Positions 46,613 to 58,530 of a DNA stretch of 64,000 bases are shown here, piece after piece. A program made the translations under genes and the position numbers. How positions within the stretch are numbered: position 1 is the stretch's first letter; each line of letters opens with the position of its first letter. Below the pieces are notes generated by a model. That model did not search any database, was not told where the DNA came from, and saw only the letters and a program-made list of their open reading frames with translations. Source of the stretch: Perilla frutescens (lineage: Eukaryota; Streptophyta; Magnoliopsida; Lamiales; Lamiaceae); the NCBI GenBank assembly GCA_026008535.1, contig BRKX01000007.1:4487001-4551000 (forward strand). Reading direction: 5' to 3'.

Positions 46613-46855
46613 ATTTCAAGCATAATTGAAGAATTTTTTTATTTCAATATATAATTGAAGCCAAAGTCTCTTCAAACTTTGAAAACACAAAATAGATAAA
46701 ATCGGACAGTCAGGCGGGTGGGAGTCTCGGGTCAACGCGTGCGTAAACCCGACCGTACCCATCTGAAAAAAATAGTATCACCCATTACAATAATAAGTGT
46801 TATTCCAAAGTCCAAAAATATCACACGTAATCATAAAAAGTGACAAGCTAATTTT

Positions 46856-47205
46856 CTTAGATGAGTTTATTTAATTCAAATTATAGTTTATTCCATCTCA
46901 ATTAATATTTAGAGCTTAAGGGTTTAGGGTTTATGGGTTTTTTAGGGTTTAATGTTTTTTTTTTTAATTTTTAAAAGTTTTTAGCCTTTTTTTTGGGCCG
47001 GGGGGGGGGTTATAGTTTTTATGGTTTCTTGAGGTTTTATATTTTTTTAGGGTTTATTAATACTAATTAAGGTTTATAATTAATTCAAAAAAATTATTTG
47101 TCAAAGACATTGCACAAGCAAAAAAAATAAAAATAAAAATATAAGAGGGGTGCGTGCCGCACGTGGGCGCCGCACGCCTAAATAGAATATAGAAATGATC
47201 AAAAT
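46856..47205. other. Low-complexity stretch with telomere-like words
   Basis: Contains aagggtttagggttt and further tagggttt words (46918-46953 and near 47048), poly-T, and a G-run after ggcc near 46997-47009. The plant telomere word TTTAGGG appears only a few times and imperfectly. No gene seen. Confidence 0.5.
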
Positions 47206-48615
47206 TTGCTTCACCAGCTACAACAAAAGTATGCAGAAGCAATTTAAGCATTGAAGCAAAAAGTAGGAGACATAGTAATGGTGCTGCAACGCCTCTCGAA
47301 CAAATGATACGGATCGACACACTCGAGCGATTGGGATTTGTGTACCATTTCAAGACTGAAATCGAACACAAACTCCAGGAAATCTATAATGCATGAAAGG
47401 AGGAGGAGGATTGCGATTTGTTCACTACATCACTTCAGTTTCAATTGCTTATACAACATCAACACCATATTTCTTGCAGTGTTATTTCACTTATATCAAC
47501 TGAATTGGAACTACAATTCCATGCGAAGCAGATGTTTTCGATAAATTTATTGACAAATGGTAAGTTTGAGGAAACCCTCAAACGCGACCTGAGGGCGGCC
47601 TATTGAGCTTGTACAATGCAGCTCATGTTCGGTTTCAAAATGAAAAATTATTAGATGAGGCTGCAATATTTACAAGGCATGAGTTGAGTGGTACGAAATT
47701 TATTTAGAGCGTATATTATATCATAGTAGAAAAATGCATGCACTTTGCACGTGCTTAAAATACTTATACTAAAAACATATTTAGCAAGCATATTAAATAT
47801 ATATATTTTAATATTATTATTATTAATAGATATTTTAAAATGTAAAATATATTGGTTGAAAATTATTTTAGTAGAGTCTATATTATATTAAAATATTCAT
47901 ATTAAACTAGAAAATTATATTAATAGAAATATATAAGATTAATTGACACCTAAAAGTTTTATATCCGTTTTACTTTATTTAGCTCCAATAATTAATTACT
48001 TTAGCCTTCAAAATATATTTAGAAAACTTATTACCTATAAAATGAAAATACAAGGTGTTACAGGTAGAGCAAGAAAGAAAAACTGGTACAAGTTCCAATA
48101 TTGGAGCAATTTCTAAGGTCGAGAAAGTGAAGCATGCATTGGAGCATCCGCTGCATAGAAGTCCCCATCTTCTATACAAGGATTTTAATCTCTATTTACG
48201 AAAAGGATGAATCCAGAGATGAACAACTTCTCAAACTAGCAAAGTTTAACTTCAACATTTTGCAGAATTTGTACAAGAATGAGCTCTGCCAACTCACCAG
48301 GTAACCACATTTTTTTAATTAGGGTGACTATATAATACCAAATATATACCATTTTAAAAAATATTCTTATATCTTTTATTTATTTATTTTGTTTTTGGAA
48401 ATGTGGTGGAACAAATTTCATCTAAATTAAATCAAAATTAGCATACGCAAGAGATCGATAGGTGGAGGCCTATATTTGGGGTATATGATTCTATTTCGAA
48501 CCCGAGTACTCTTATGTTCAACTAGCACTTGCCAAAGGCACATATATATTATTCGGATAATGAAGGATAGATATGGTACCAATTATGCTACACTCAATGA
48601 AGCTAACCTCTTAAC
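47206..48615 (+). pseudogene. Decayed terpene synthase gene (N-terminal half to DDxxD region)
   Basis: Successive pieces match the order of plant terpene synthases: LERLGFVYHFKTEIEH with KLQEIYNA (~47310-47395); DLFTTSLQFQLLIQHQHHIS (~47415-47480); GKFEETLKRDLR, then in another frame LYNAAHVRF and NEKLLDEAAIFTRHELS (~47560-47690); VKHALEHPLHRSP, DESRDEQLLKLAKFNFN and LYKNELCQLTR before a GT donor (~48125-48303); AYARDR with AYIWGVYDS (~48442-48495); and a degenerate aspartate-rich region (DRYGTNYATLNEANLLT, ~48567-48615). Multiple stops and frameshifts occur (for example near 47250, 47288, 47395 and 47605). The metal-binding DDxxD motif is lost. The short N-terminus looks like the sesqui/mono-type classes, but the subfamily is unsure. 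Confidence 0.85.
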
Positions 48616-49290
48616 TAAAATCTTACATAGGTATATATGATGCTGATCTCTCTCTCTCTCTGTGTCTCTCTCTCTCTCACACACACACACATTTTGAATG
48701 CTACTTTTACATATTAACACTTACATAAAAATAAATTAATTTTTGATTCTCTAACTATGGTAGATCATTCTGCTTTTAGTTGTCTAAGCCTAATATTGCC
48801 AAGTTTGGTAGTGGTACTCTAAAAGTTTCAAATTGTTGCACATCTAATTTTCTCACCAATTAATTCAGCCCGAGTCTCGTCTTGTTTCTCACCAATTAAT
48901 TCAGCCCGAGTCTCGTCTTGTTTAAGCCTAAGAATCATTATCACTTCAATTTGCTGATATTATGAATTTTGAACAACGTATGAAAGCATTTTATAATGTT
49001 GCTCAAAGAATCCTAGTATAGCCATGACTAGGATTCTTGAGAAATTTCATATAAGATATAAGACCGAATTAAAAAGTAGTATTAACAAGATACTATGTAG
49101 GGTTGTTGTTTGTTCCAATGTTTGGTCTGATCAAAACATTTAATGTCATTTATGTGGATATTACTATTCATTAGGTTGACTATTAATGGTGTTTAAATAA
49201 ACATTTAATTATTTTTCAGAGATTTAATTGCCAACATACTGCTCAATTTAAAATGCCAGATTTTTTTTTTCAATTAGTTCTGATAATGCA
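48616..49290. other. Non-coding DNA after the terpene synthase relic
   Basis: Includes a microsatellite and a perfect 36-bp tandem duplication at 48851-48922 (unit begins tctcaccaattaattcagcc). No further terpene synthase exon is convincing. Confidence 0.5.
48645..48690. repeat. CT/CA compound microsatellite
   Basis: (CT)n interrupted by tgtgt, then (CA)n. Confidence 0.85.
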
Positions 49291-49500
49291 CACTACTAGA
49301 AAATGGGACTTAGATGACACTCGAAAATGCCTTCTAAGAACAATTATTAATACATTTAAGCTGTTAAGGCACCTCCCAGAAGTGCCATCTGTTCTAATGT
49401 AATAATAGAAAAATGTAATAAGAGGTATCATATAAATGCATATATTGTGCCTTAACAGACGTATCATGTGACAGCTTTTAGTGCCTTAACAGACAATCTG
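49291..49500. mobile_element. CACTA-type terminus with subterminal repeats
   Basis: Begins cactactagaaaa, the usual end of En/Spm (CACTA) elements. Over the next 200 bases the word gccttaacagac recurs in direct and inverted forms (for example near 49450 and 49482), like the subterminal transposase-binding repeats of CACTA elements. The opposite end (ttttctagtagtg) was not found in the window, so the element is truncated or extends beyond it. Confidence 0.6.
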
Positions 49501-50093
49501 AGATGTTACAAAAGTTTATCACATTACAATTTAAATGTCTACCCACATTACTTTTCATTACGCTTCAAAGTCCTATTTATTTTATGGTGTCATTTTAGAT
49601 AATATTTTTATTATTATATTTGTTTTTAATATGTTTTTATCATTATAATATGTACATGTATTAACAACACAAAGAATGAAAGAGTACATATAACAAATTT
49701 AATTAAAATCATTCAACTAAGCAATAGATTTTATAGGTACAAACCATAACTTTAATTAAATATAAAATAAATGAATCATCCAATTTGGTGATCCAATAAC
49801 AAAAATATTCTATGAACATTTATAGCCATACAAAGTATACATTGTCCTACTCAAGCATATTTATAAAAAACTAATAATTTATTCAAAAATCATACACAAA
49901 TGTATTCTCAAGCTCTAATCCAATTTTTGCAATGCGCATCGAGAATTCTGAAGTTGATATATAGTAAGTGCCATCCATGGATTTCAATCCACCCCCGACC
50001 ACTCGTCATCTGCATGTAAAATGGGCATTAACTAGCTAATTAACAAGTAAAATAATATTCTCAAAAGCTAAAAGAAGTTGGTGTACTATTGAG

Positions 50094-50132
<39 letters not shown>

Positions 50133-50482
50133 TTAAAAACTTTTGTACAGAAGAAAAATAGAATTGTAGATTTACTTACATGATCTCCAGGTTAGTAATT
50201 TATCCAAGTCAAGAACAAATACCCCCAGATATGTTCCCACTCATATTTGTACACGTGTATAGTCACTTGAACTTCTTGATTTTAAGTCCAATACTCTGCC
50301 ACCTTACTTTCGAAAAACAGTTACTTGTGGCATATGGAAAGATCTCTGCTCAGTTCTGCATTTTGCAAGGACGTAATAATATTAGGAAACACACTTAAGC
50401 ATTCAAATATAATCTTACAATTTATGGAGATGGAGAAGAAGGTGGCCAACACATGCATGGTAGGAGAGAGAGTTGTAGTAGG
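49501..50482. other. AT-rich DNA left of the Athila-type insertion
   Basis: Holds a TA microsatellite (50097-50129) and, on the minus strand near 49920-50015, a small exon-like stretch after an acceptor that I cannot assign. It may belong to the same DNA transposon as the CACTA end. Confidence 0.4.
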
Positions 50483-51955
50483 TGATAAACTGAGATTTTA
50501 CACTAATTTTGGTACACTTTTGTGTTGAGTTTGAATTGTTTTGGGCGTGTTTCATCTCAGTTTATTTATGTTTTCATGCATTTGGGAGTTTGGTATTACT
50601 TGTGGGAATTTTGCAGGAATTGTACTTGGAAAGATGGTGTTTGAACGAAGTATGGAAGTCCCGGAAAATACGTGAAAAAATGGCCGAGAACCGCAGTCCA
50701 CGTGGCAGCTCGCGAGTGAAGATCCCAGCCATTTATTGCCGAATCACGACAGAGGCTGGGGTGCAAAGAAGAAAAGTCACGAGTCGCGAATGAGACCGCG
50801 AATTACCAAGATGCGTTCACTGCTTGATCACGACAGAGAGGGGGTTCGACTTTGTATTTTTCGCGACCCGGTCGCGAATATCCGAAGGACTCGCGAATTT
50901 TGTGACACCTGGAAGCCACGTGGAGTCGCGACCTGAGTCGCGACCGACCTGCTCGGGAGCGAGCTCGTGAATTTCAATGGCGGTACAGCGTGTGGTTTCC
51001 TACTGTGGATCAAATTCTTACTTGGTATTTAAGGGTTTCAATGCACGAAAATAAAAACAATTCCACCTACCCCAAAGTTGCCACCAGAGGTTTGCTGCAG
51101 AGAAAAACAGACGCGAAGAACAAGACCAAAGTATTCAAGATCTTTCAAGATTAGAGACAGATTAATTCTTCCGGGTTTTATTTTCTCTGTTCTAAGGATT
51201 GTTCATGTTTTCTTTGTGGATGATTTTAGCTATTTATTTTGACATGGATAGCTAAAACCCTAGTATTCTAGGGTTGTTTATGATTCAAACTATGAAGTTC
51301 GTTTAATCTATTGATTTCTTATGCTTATGATTTTATTGTGTTTTGCTTATTCTCGTATTTATCTGTATTATTTACCTGATCAATAAATGGTACAATTTGA
51401 TGTGTTAATTCATAAATCGAGAGAGGAGTTTTAACACGTGATCTGGAATAAGTAACTTGTTAATCAATAACATTCGAGAGAGTTGAGATTAATTGAGAGA
51501 GTAATAGACCCTAGGAGCCTTTAGGAGTTTCATGCTAGGTATTAAACGGAGACGTTAATACGAGTTTTGTAATCTACAACCTAGGCACTTCGAGAGAAGG
51601 TTTAGGATGCATCAGTGGTTGCTCTAGCATAATTTAAGTCCCAATATAGGCATAAGAATGAAAGGATTAAATGAATGGATTAGTTGATGATTAAGCAATC
51701 CTAGAATACGTCTTTTATTCACGGTTTGATTTATCTGTGTTAATTTCTGCCGTGGTAATTTAGTTTGTTTATTATTATCAGATTTTATTTAGTTCAATTC
51801 AATCATGTTTTGAAAGTCTAGATAACTGCAGGAAGTTAGATTAAAATAACTAGTAGATTAATTATTAAATCTCTGTGGATACGATACTCTTGTTCACCGC
51901 TATACTAGAAGCCTCACTGTACACTTGCAGTTTAGGTGAAAATAAATACCGAACA
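50483..51955 (+). repeat. 5' LTR
   Basis: 1473 bp. It has a 12-bp segment (near 50933-50944, tgagtcgcgacc) missing from the 3' LTR, and several CA/TG dinucleotides where the other LTR has CG. Confidence 0.95.
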
Positions 51956-51961
51956 AGTTTT

Positions 51962-51979
51962 TGGCACCGTTGCCGGGGA
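51962..51979 (+). promoter_or_regulatory. Primer-binding site (tRNA-Asp type)
   Basis: tggcaccgttgccgggga, six bases after the 5' LTR, complements the 3' end of plant tRNA-Asp with one mismatch (A in place of G at the CG). The same primer is used by Athila-group elements. Confidence 0.85.
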
Positions 51980-52087
51980 TTTAATTTTTTTATTTGCTAT
52001 TATTTAGATTTAATTTCTTGTGTTAATCTAGACATTTATTTTCTTTTAAAATTTTATAATCTTCTTTTTATTGTGATTAGGTTGTGT

Positions 52088-54288
52088 ATGCATACACGAT
52101 CTCAGGGAGGATCTCTAGAAGAATTCAATTCTGAGATTGAAGCTACCGTTCGGCATAACAACGCAAGAAGAAGAAGAGAGATGGCAGAACAACAAGCTCC
52201 TGTTACGGTCGAACAGATGCGTCAAATGCAGAGACAGTTAGAGGAAATGCAGCGGAGAATGCAAGAGCAAGATGATGCTCGAGCTGTAGAGCCACCTCCA
52301 ATTAATGAACTCTTTGTTCCAGTACTTAACCATGGAGACATTCCTGGTCCCCAGATCAATGCGAATAACTTCGAGTTGAAATCGGGATTGATCTCCATGG
52401 TTCAGCAAAAGCAATATGGAGGACGGGCCACTGAAGACCCGAATGCACACTTGACGCAGTTCTTGGAGATCTGTAGTACAGTGAAGATGAATGGAGTCCC
52501 CGATGACGCCATTCGCTTACGCCTATTTTCATTCTCTTTACGAGATATGGCTAAGCAATGGTACCAATCTCTAGCCGCTGGGTCTGTGGACAGCTGGGAA
52601 AGTCTTGCGCACAAGTTCCTGCGCAAATTCTTTCCACCTGGTTTGACTCTCAAGCTGAAGGGCGAAATTACACAATTTCGTCAATACGAGGATGAGACAT
52701 TATATGAGGCTTGGGAACTGTTTCGAGATATGCTGAGGAAGTGCCCCAACCATGGATTTGGGGTAGATCATCAAGTCTGCATCTTCTACAATGGGTGTGA
52801 CATGGAATTGAAGAGGCTTCTGGATGCCTCTGCTGGCGGCTCTTTGTTGAACAAGGGCCACGATCAAGCTGTGACGATCATAGAGGACATGGCAACCAAC
52901 AGCTATCAGTGGTCTGGGGATCGACAAGTGAAGATTTTGAAAAGAGCTGCAGCAGTTGATGATAGTGATCCGATTGCCAAGCTTGTCGCCTAGCTGTCTA
53001 CTCTGAATGCCACGATCAATAGCAGATTTGATGCTATGGCGCGACCGGGTGTAGATAATCCCATGGGAAATATAGTTGAAGATGTCAACTACATCAATCA
53101 GAGAGGTGGTTATGATGGCAATAATTACCGAGGCGGGAATCAATTCTACCAAGGTAACCGATCCAACCTCTCATATGGGAATCCCAACGGTGCACTGCAG
53201 CCCCCTCCTGGCTTCTCTGTAACAAATGGAGTAATCAATGATGATAAGAAGCCAAAGATGGATGATCTATTGATGGCGTTCATGGGGAAGACTGATAAAT
53301 TCATGGGGGAGTCGCAAGCTAGAGTGGAGAAGCTGGAAAATACTGTGGGTGCCATGAGTGTGCAAATGAAGATGTTCGAGAAGCAACTGGGTTAGCTAGC
53401 TACAGTTGTAGGAACTCAGCACCAACCGGGACAGTTTCCTAGCAACACCACAGTGAATCCCAAGGAACAGTGCAATGCAATCCATCTGCACACTGAGGTT
53501 CTTGCGCCTACTGTTGTCGCCAAAGTCATTCCTTCCAAAATACCTTCCGACAAGCCGGATTCCACCATCAGGAGTCCTCAAAAGGGTCCTATAGTTTCCC
53601 CCACAGTGACTATCCCATTCTCACAAAGGACCTCGAAACAGAAAGTTGATGCACGGTTTTCAAGATTTTTGGAAATATTCAAGAAGGTGCAAATCAACAT
53701 TCCTTTGGTGGAGGCGCTGCAGCACATGCCCAAGTATGCAAAGTTCCTCAAGGATGCTGTGTCTAAGAAGAAAAAGATAGAGGAGTTTGAGACTGTGCAC
53801 CTCCCTGAAAACTGCAGTTCCATCATCCAAAGGAAGCTCCCTGCAAAGATGAAGGATCCAGAGAGTTTTACGCTCCCCATTACTGTTGGAGACAAGATGG
53901 GTAGTCGAACATCAATTTGATGCCGCTCTCCTTTTTCAAGAGGTTGAACTGTGGGCAACTCAAGTCCACAACCATGTGTTTGCAGATGGCTGACCGATCT
54001 GTGGTGTATCCTGAGGGAATTTTGGAGGATGTATTGATCAAGGTGCATGATTTCATATTCCCGGTGGATTTTGTGGTGCTGGACATGGAGGAAGATAAAA
54101 GCGTCCCTCTCATTTTGGGACGTCCATTTTTGCGCACCGGACGAGCCAATATCGATTTAGACACTGGGATTCTGACTCTCCGGTTTGAAGATGAACACAT
54201 TCAGTTCCTGTTTGATGATGGAGGCATGGAGATGGATGCTCGGGGAAGAGAATGGGGGATACCCGTTTCCCCACTTGTGGGAACTTGA
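52088..54288 (+). pseudogene. Gag and protease remnant of the Athila-type element
   Basis: ATG at 52088 (MHTRSQGG) opens a gag frame with a Gln/Met-rich coiled stretch (~aa 35-75) and the retrotransposon gag core (FSLRDMAKQWYQSL, FLRKFFPPGLTLKLK and YEAWELFRDMLRKCPNHGF). Stops at 52991-52993 and 53393-53395 (both TAG) interrupt one continuous frame. A frameshift or deletion near 53905 removes the stretch holding the aspartic protease active site. The protease flank then continues with INLMPLSFFKRL and VPLILGRPFLRTGRA and ends at 54286-54288. Nothing of RT or integrase follows. No CCHC zinc knuckle is evident. It would need proteins from an intact relative to move. Confidence 0.9.
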
Positions 54289-55865
54289 GTTCCCAAATTC
54301 ATCTGGCTGAAGACGTTAAAATAAGCGCTTGTTGGGAGGCAACCCAATGTTTTAGTTTCTTTTTCTTTTGTTTAGTTTTTTTTTATTTATGTTTTTCACT
54401 TCTGTTTCTGAGTTGTGCAGGTAAAGAACGGATGGATGCTGGAATATGGAGGAGAGCAAATCAATCAACTTGTCTTTCGACAAGTTTGGGGGAGGACATT
54501 GAACCCGAAAGGACATCCATGTGATCGTTGTAAGTGGTTGACGACACCTACATGCATTTTTACAAACTTATTCCATCCCGTGGATTTGAATAAGTTTGGG
54601 GAGATGTATGCTTGTGGTGTCTAGACCTTTATTTTATTTTTATCTGCTTTACTTGTTTTGTTTTGGTTTTGTTTTCCGGAAAGTTGAAAAATTTTGAATT
54701 TTGGTCTTGAATTTTACTTGGGATTTGGATGATATATGCTTTATGGTCTATGGTTTAATGTTTATAATCGAGATTATTTGATTGGGAATAATTTGAGCAT
54801 GTATATCATGATTCGAATGAGCATGTGTTTTAGAGATTTTCGAGCTTTATTTTGACCAATGTGAGCTGTGAGATTTTTGAGCCTATAAGACTATTGTCTT
54901 AATTTTTATTCTTATGTGTTCGTTGTCTGTACACTTGTTTTTCTAGAACTTGCATGTCGTCTTGTTTGAGATTGAGTTTCTGTGTTTGAAAATAGGAAAT
55001 GATAATAGGCCATCTTTTCTTTAGCCATTTATCCCATACACTGTCCTAAATTCATTTTATTCCTTTGCGAGCCCTTTTGTGCCTAATTGCCTTTTCTTTG
55101 AGAGCCTATTTGGGATTATTTTGTTGATTCTTGTGGAGAAATATGAATAAGGGTAGGAATTTTGGAGTTGGGATAAAAAAAAAATGGTGATAATTGGTGG
55201 TTTTTGTTGGTGCGGAAAAAAAAAGTGCTATGTGAGTGTTAAAAAGGAAAAAATGAAGGAAAATAACAAAAAAAGAAAAAATATGAAAAGTGCCAATGAA
55301 AAGAAGAAAAAAGAGACCAAAGGTCCATGAGTTAAAAAAAAAAAATATGAATGACTTAAGGTGGTGTAGGAGGAAGTTGGAAAAATTCCAACTAGTGTTT
55401 GAATGTAATAAGTAGTTGGGAATAGAAAGTAAAAGTGGTGGATTGTGTTGCAATTTTTTTAGTCACTTTAGCCAAATATTCCTAACCTTAACCCAAGCTT
55501 ACGTTACAACCTTAACGAAAGTCCTATTTGATCTTAATTTTGAGCACATTTGTTTGTCAGTGGAGAGCTTAGATTGCATGCAAGCATATGGTAGATCAAG
55601 TGTATAGTTCAATGTTTCGATGAGTGCTTACCCTTATTTTATCACACTTTGAGTGTTTGAGCGAAGCACACACCGGTGAGGATCATTGTCTTGATATTCG
55701 CTCATTGAAATCTATCGTATGTGTTCATGATTTGAGTGTTGTGCTTGTTTTTGTTATTCCCGATTAGATTTTCGAGGTTGTAGATGCTAGATGATAAATT
55801 GTGGAGTTATGTATTGTTTGAATTCTAAGTTTGATTTTGTTCTTTGTTTGAGGACAAACAAACTT
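54289..55865 (+). other. 3' non-coding region of the Athila-type element
   Basis: Starts with the gcgcttgttgggaggcaacc word found after pol in Athila-group elements, then AT-rich sequence. Two further aagtttggggga/gag words (about 54483 and 54590) resemble extra polypurine tracts. Confidence 0.7.
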
Positions 55866-55881
55866 CTAAGTTTGGGAGAGT
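55866..55881 (+). promoter_or_regulatory. Polypurine tract
   Basis: ctaagtttgggagagt directly abuts the 3' LTR start at 55882, the site that primes plus-strand DNA. Confidence 0.8.
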
Positions 55882-57344
55882 TGATAAACTGAGATTTTAC
55901 ACTAATTTTGGTACACTTTTGTGTTGAGTTTGAATTGTTTTGGGCGTGTTTCATCTCAGTTTATTTATGTTTTCATGCATTTGGGAGTTTGGTATTACTT
56001 GTGGGAATTTTGCAGGAATTGTACTTGGAAAGATGGTGTTTGAACGAAGTATGGAAGTCCCGGAAAATACGTGAAAAAATGGCGGAGAACCGCAGTCCAC
56101 GTGGCAGCTCGCGAGTGAAGATCCCAGCCATTTACTGTCGAATCGCGATAGAGGCTGGGGTGCAGAGAAGAAAAGTCGCGAGTCGCGAATGAGACCGCGA
56201 ATTACCAAGTTGCGTTCACTGCTTGATCGCGACAGAGAGGGGGTTCGGCTTTGTATTTTTCGCGACCCGGTCGCGAATATCTGAAGGACTCGCGAATTTT
56301 GTGACACCTGGAAGCCACGTGGAGTCGCGACCGACCTGCTCGGGAGCGAGCTCGCGAATTTCAATGGCGGTACAGCGTGTGGTTTCCTACTGTGGATCAA
56401 ATTCTTACTTGGTATTTAAGGGTTTCAATGCACGAAAATAAAAACAATTCCACCTACCCCAAAGTTGCCACCAGAGGTTTGCTGCAGAGAAAAACAGACG
56501 CGAAGAACAAGACCAAAGTATTCAAGATCTTTCAAGATTAGAGACAGATTAATTCTTCCGGGTTTTATTTTCTCTGTTCTAAGGATTGTTCATGTTTTCT
56601 TTGTGGATGATTTTAGTTATTTATTTTGACATGGATAGCTAAAACCCTAGTATTCTAGGGTTGTTTATGATTCAAACTATGAAGTTCGTTTAATCTATTG
56701 ATTTCTTATGCTTATGATTTTATTGTGTTTTGCTTATTCTCGTATTTATCTGTATTATTTACCTGATCAATAAATGGTACAATTTGATGTGTTAATTCAT
56801 AAATCGAGAGAGGAGTTTTAACACGTGATCTGGAATAAGTAACTTGTTAATCAATAACATTGGAGAGAGTTGAGATTAATTGAGAGAGTAATAGACCCTA
56901 GGAGCCTTTAGGAGTTGCATGCTAGGTATTAAACGGAGACGTTAATACGAGTTTTGTAATCTACAACCTAGGCACTTCGAGCGAAGGTTTAGGATGCATC
57001 AGTGGTTGCTCTAGAATAATTTAAGTCCCAATATAGGCATAAGAATGAAAGGATTAAATGAATGGATTAGTTGATGATTAAGCAATCCTAGAATACGTCT
57101 TTTATTCACGGTTTGATTTATCTGTGTTAATTTCTTCCGTGGTAATTTAATTTGTTTATTATTATCAGATTTTATTTAGTTCAATTCAATCATGTTTTGG
57201 AAGTCTAGATAACTGCAAGAAGTTAGATTAAAATAACTAGTAGATTAATTATTAAATGTCTGTGGATACGATACTCTTGTTCACCGCTATATACTAGAAG
57301 CCTCACTGTACACATGCAGTTTAGGTGAAAATAAATACCGAACA
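55882..57344 (+). repeat. 3' LTR
   Basis: 1463 bp, about 98% identical to the 5' LTR by eye. Confidence 0.95.
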
Positions 57345-57349
57345 GTAGG

Positions 57350-57482
57350 ACACAGATGTGTCCAATTACTTTGGCAAAAATTTCATTGGTGTGGCTCTTC
57401 ATTAGTTCCTTGACCATAGGGCTGTCGTTCTCCAAAATAAACTGCAAATCATATTCAGCTGGATATGCTCGCATTCCAAATC
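57350..57482 (-). pseudogene. Exon-like fragment, protein not recognised
   Basis: On the minus strand a good acceptor (gtatacag) is followed by an open frame containing FGMRAYPAEYDLQFILEN and SPMVKELMKSHTNEIFAK. It runs straight into the Athila-type element's insertion site. On the other side of the element (before 50483) the frame stays open for only about 20 codons. I do not recognise the family. Confidence 0.4.
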
Positions 57483-57971
57483 CTGTATACCACAAGAAAA
57501 ATAAAAGCACCAAATGAATTCTAAGAAACACGAGATCCTCACATTCAAACTGCGGCCCTGTGTTTCCAATCTCAAGTCTCAACCAGCAACTATTTAAGGG
57601 AAAAAAAACTATTTAAGAAAGCTACTACAAAAAAGTTAGAAAGGTGCAGGGATGTACGAATTAAAAAAGGATGTAAAAGTGCTTCTGTTATCCCAGAGAA
57701 CGAGTTAAAATTACTCAACTTAGCATCCACTATGTAATCGAATGTCCCAGTCATCTAAAGGATTTATCGAAGTCCTGAAGTCACATAAAACTAGACATTT
57801 TTATGTCTACTAATAATAAAACATATCTGAATAGATATTCTCTGCACAAAAGAAAAAAAGTGAACAATGCAGAGCAAATAAATCTTCAAAATCCTTGTTA
57901 GTGTTTACCTTGACAGAATACAAAATGAAAATGATCTGGTTAAGCAAATAATGTCCCATGGAGATAACCTT

Positions 57972-58046
57972 GTATCACACTGAAAAACACAGTCTGGAGC
58001 CTCCGACAATTGCATAGGTATCACATCCAATGTCAATGAATTTGTT
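57972..58046 (-). pseudogene. Small fragment resembling a wall-associated kinase ectodomain
   Basis: On the minus strand, after an acceptor-like tgccag, the frame reads NKFIDIGCDTYAIVGGS. This resembles the galacturonan-binding (GUB_WAK) region of wall-associated kinases (NKF..IGCDT.A). It is only about 25 codons long and then stops. Probably a captured or degraded exon. Confidence 0.35.
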
Positions 58047-58530
58047 CTGGCAGATGGATAAAATATAGGAATTTGGATGTAAAAGTTTCAAAACAACATA
58101 TGATATCTAATTGATCATCTAAATTATCACTCTTACAACTATAAAATTTTAATAAAAAATAAATATACTTAATAGAAGAAAAACAAACAAATTATCCATC
58201 AACTAAATACTTATCTAGCATTTGAAGTCATAAGTGTAGAAAAATAAGCAATATTCTTAAGAACAAAGGTAAATAAAAATGCAACTAACAAATAGTAGAG
58301 ATACCAAATTCATTTAAAAACTAAAAAGCTAAGATATGATAATATATGAAAATTTGTACTGGCTACACTACGCCCCATTAGTAAGCTTGACTCTCAAATT
58401 CAATGCTTGAGCAATAATTATTCTCCAATTGGTGTTACCTGTATACATTATGTTAAATGCATAAGAATTACACTAAAGTTGTATTGAGATAATTTTAAAT
58501 AGATATATAATATGAAAGAACAAAAATTAC

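Larger units (their letters stand above)
43243..46855 (+). repeat. Segmental duplication copy B (partner 29581-37975)
   Basis: Collinear with copy A but without the Helitron (empty site 44595/44596) and the Pack-MULE (empty site 45590-45598). It has extra segments absent from copy A near 43983-44060 and 44275-44490. Homology ends near 46855 (A: 37975). No gene apart from the NLR tail is visible. Confidence 0.9.
50483..57344 (+). mobile_element. Defective Athila-type Gypsy retrotransposon, complete ends, pol lost
   Basis: LTRs at 50483-51955 and 55882-57344 start TGATAAACTGAG and end ATACCGAACA. A perfect 5-bp TSD, gtagg, lies at 50478-50482 and 57345-57349. A primer-binding site for tRNA-Asp follows the 5' LTR (51962-51979) and a polypurine tract precedes the 3' LTR. 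The interior codes for gag and part of protease only. Reverse transcriptase, RNase H and integrase are absent, and there is a long AT-rich 3' non-coding stretch (54290-55865). This fits a non-autonomous gag-only (TR-GAG/Athila-derived) element. Its LTRs differ by about two dozen substitutions plus two small indels, so it inserted fairly recently. Confidence 0.95.

Noticed and set aside
46918..46953. Telomere-like TTTAGGG words as an interstitial telomere
   Set aside because: There are only a few imperfect units mixed with poly-T, too few to call a telomeric array.
50483..51955. LTR read as a gene (ORFs at 50509-50793 and similar)
   Set aside because: The same ORFs recur in the other LTR with mismatches and no coding signature.
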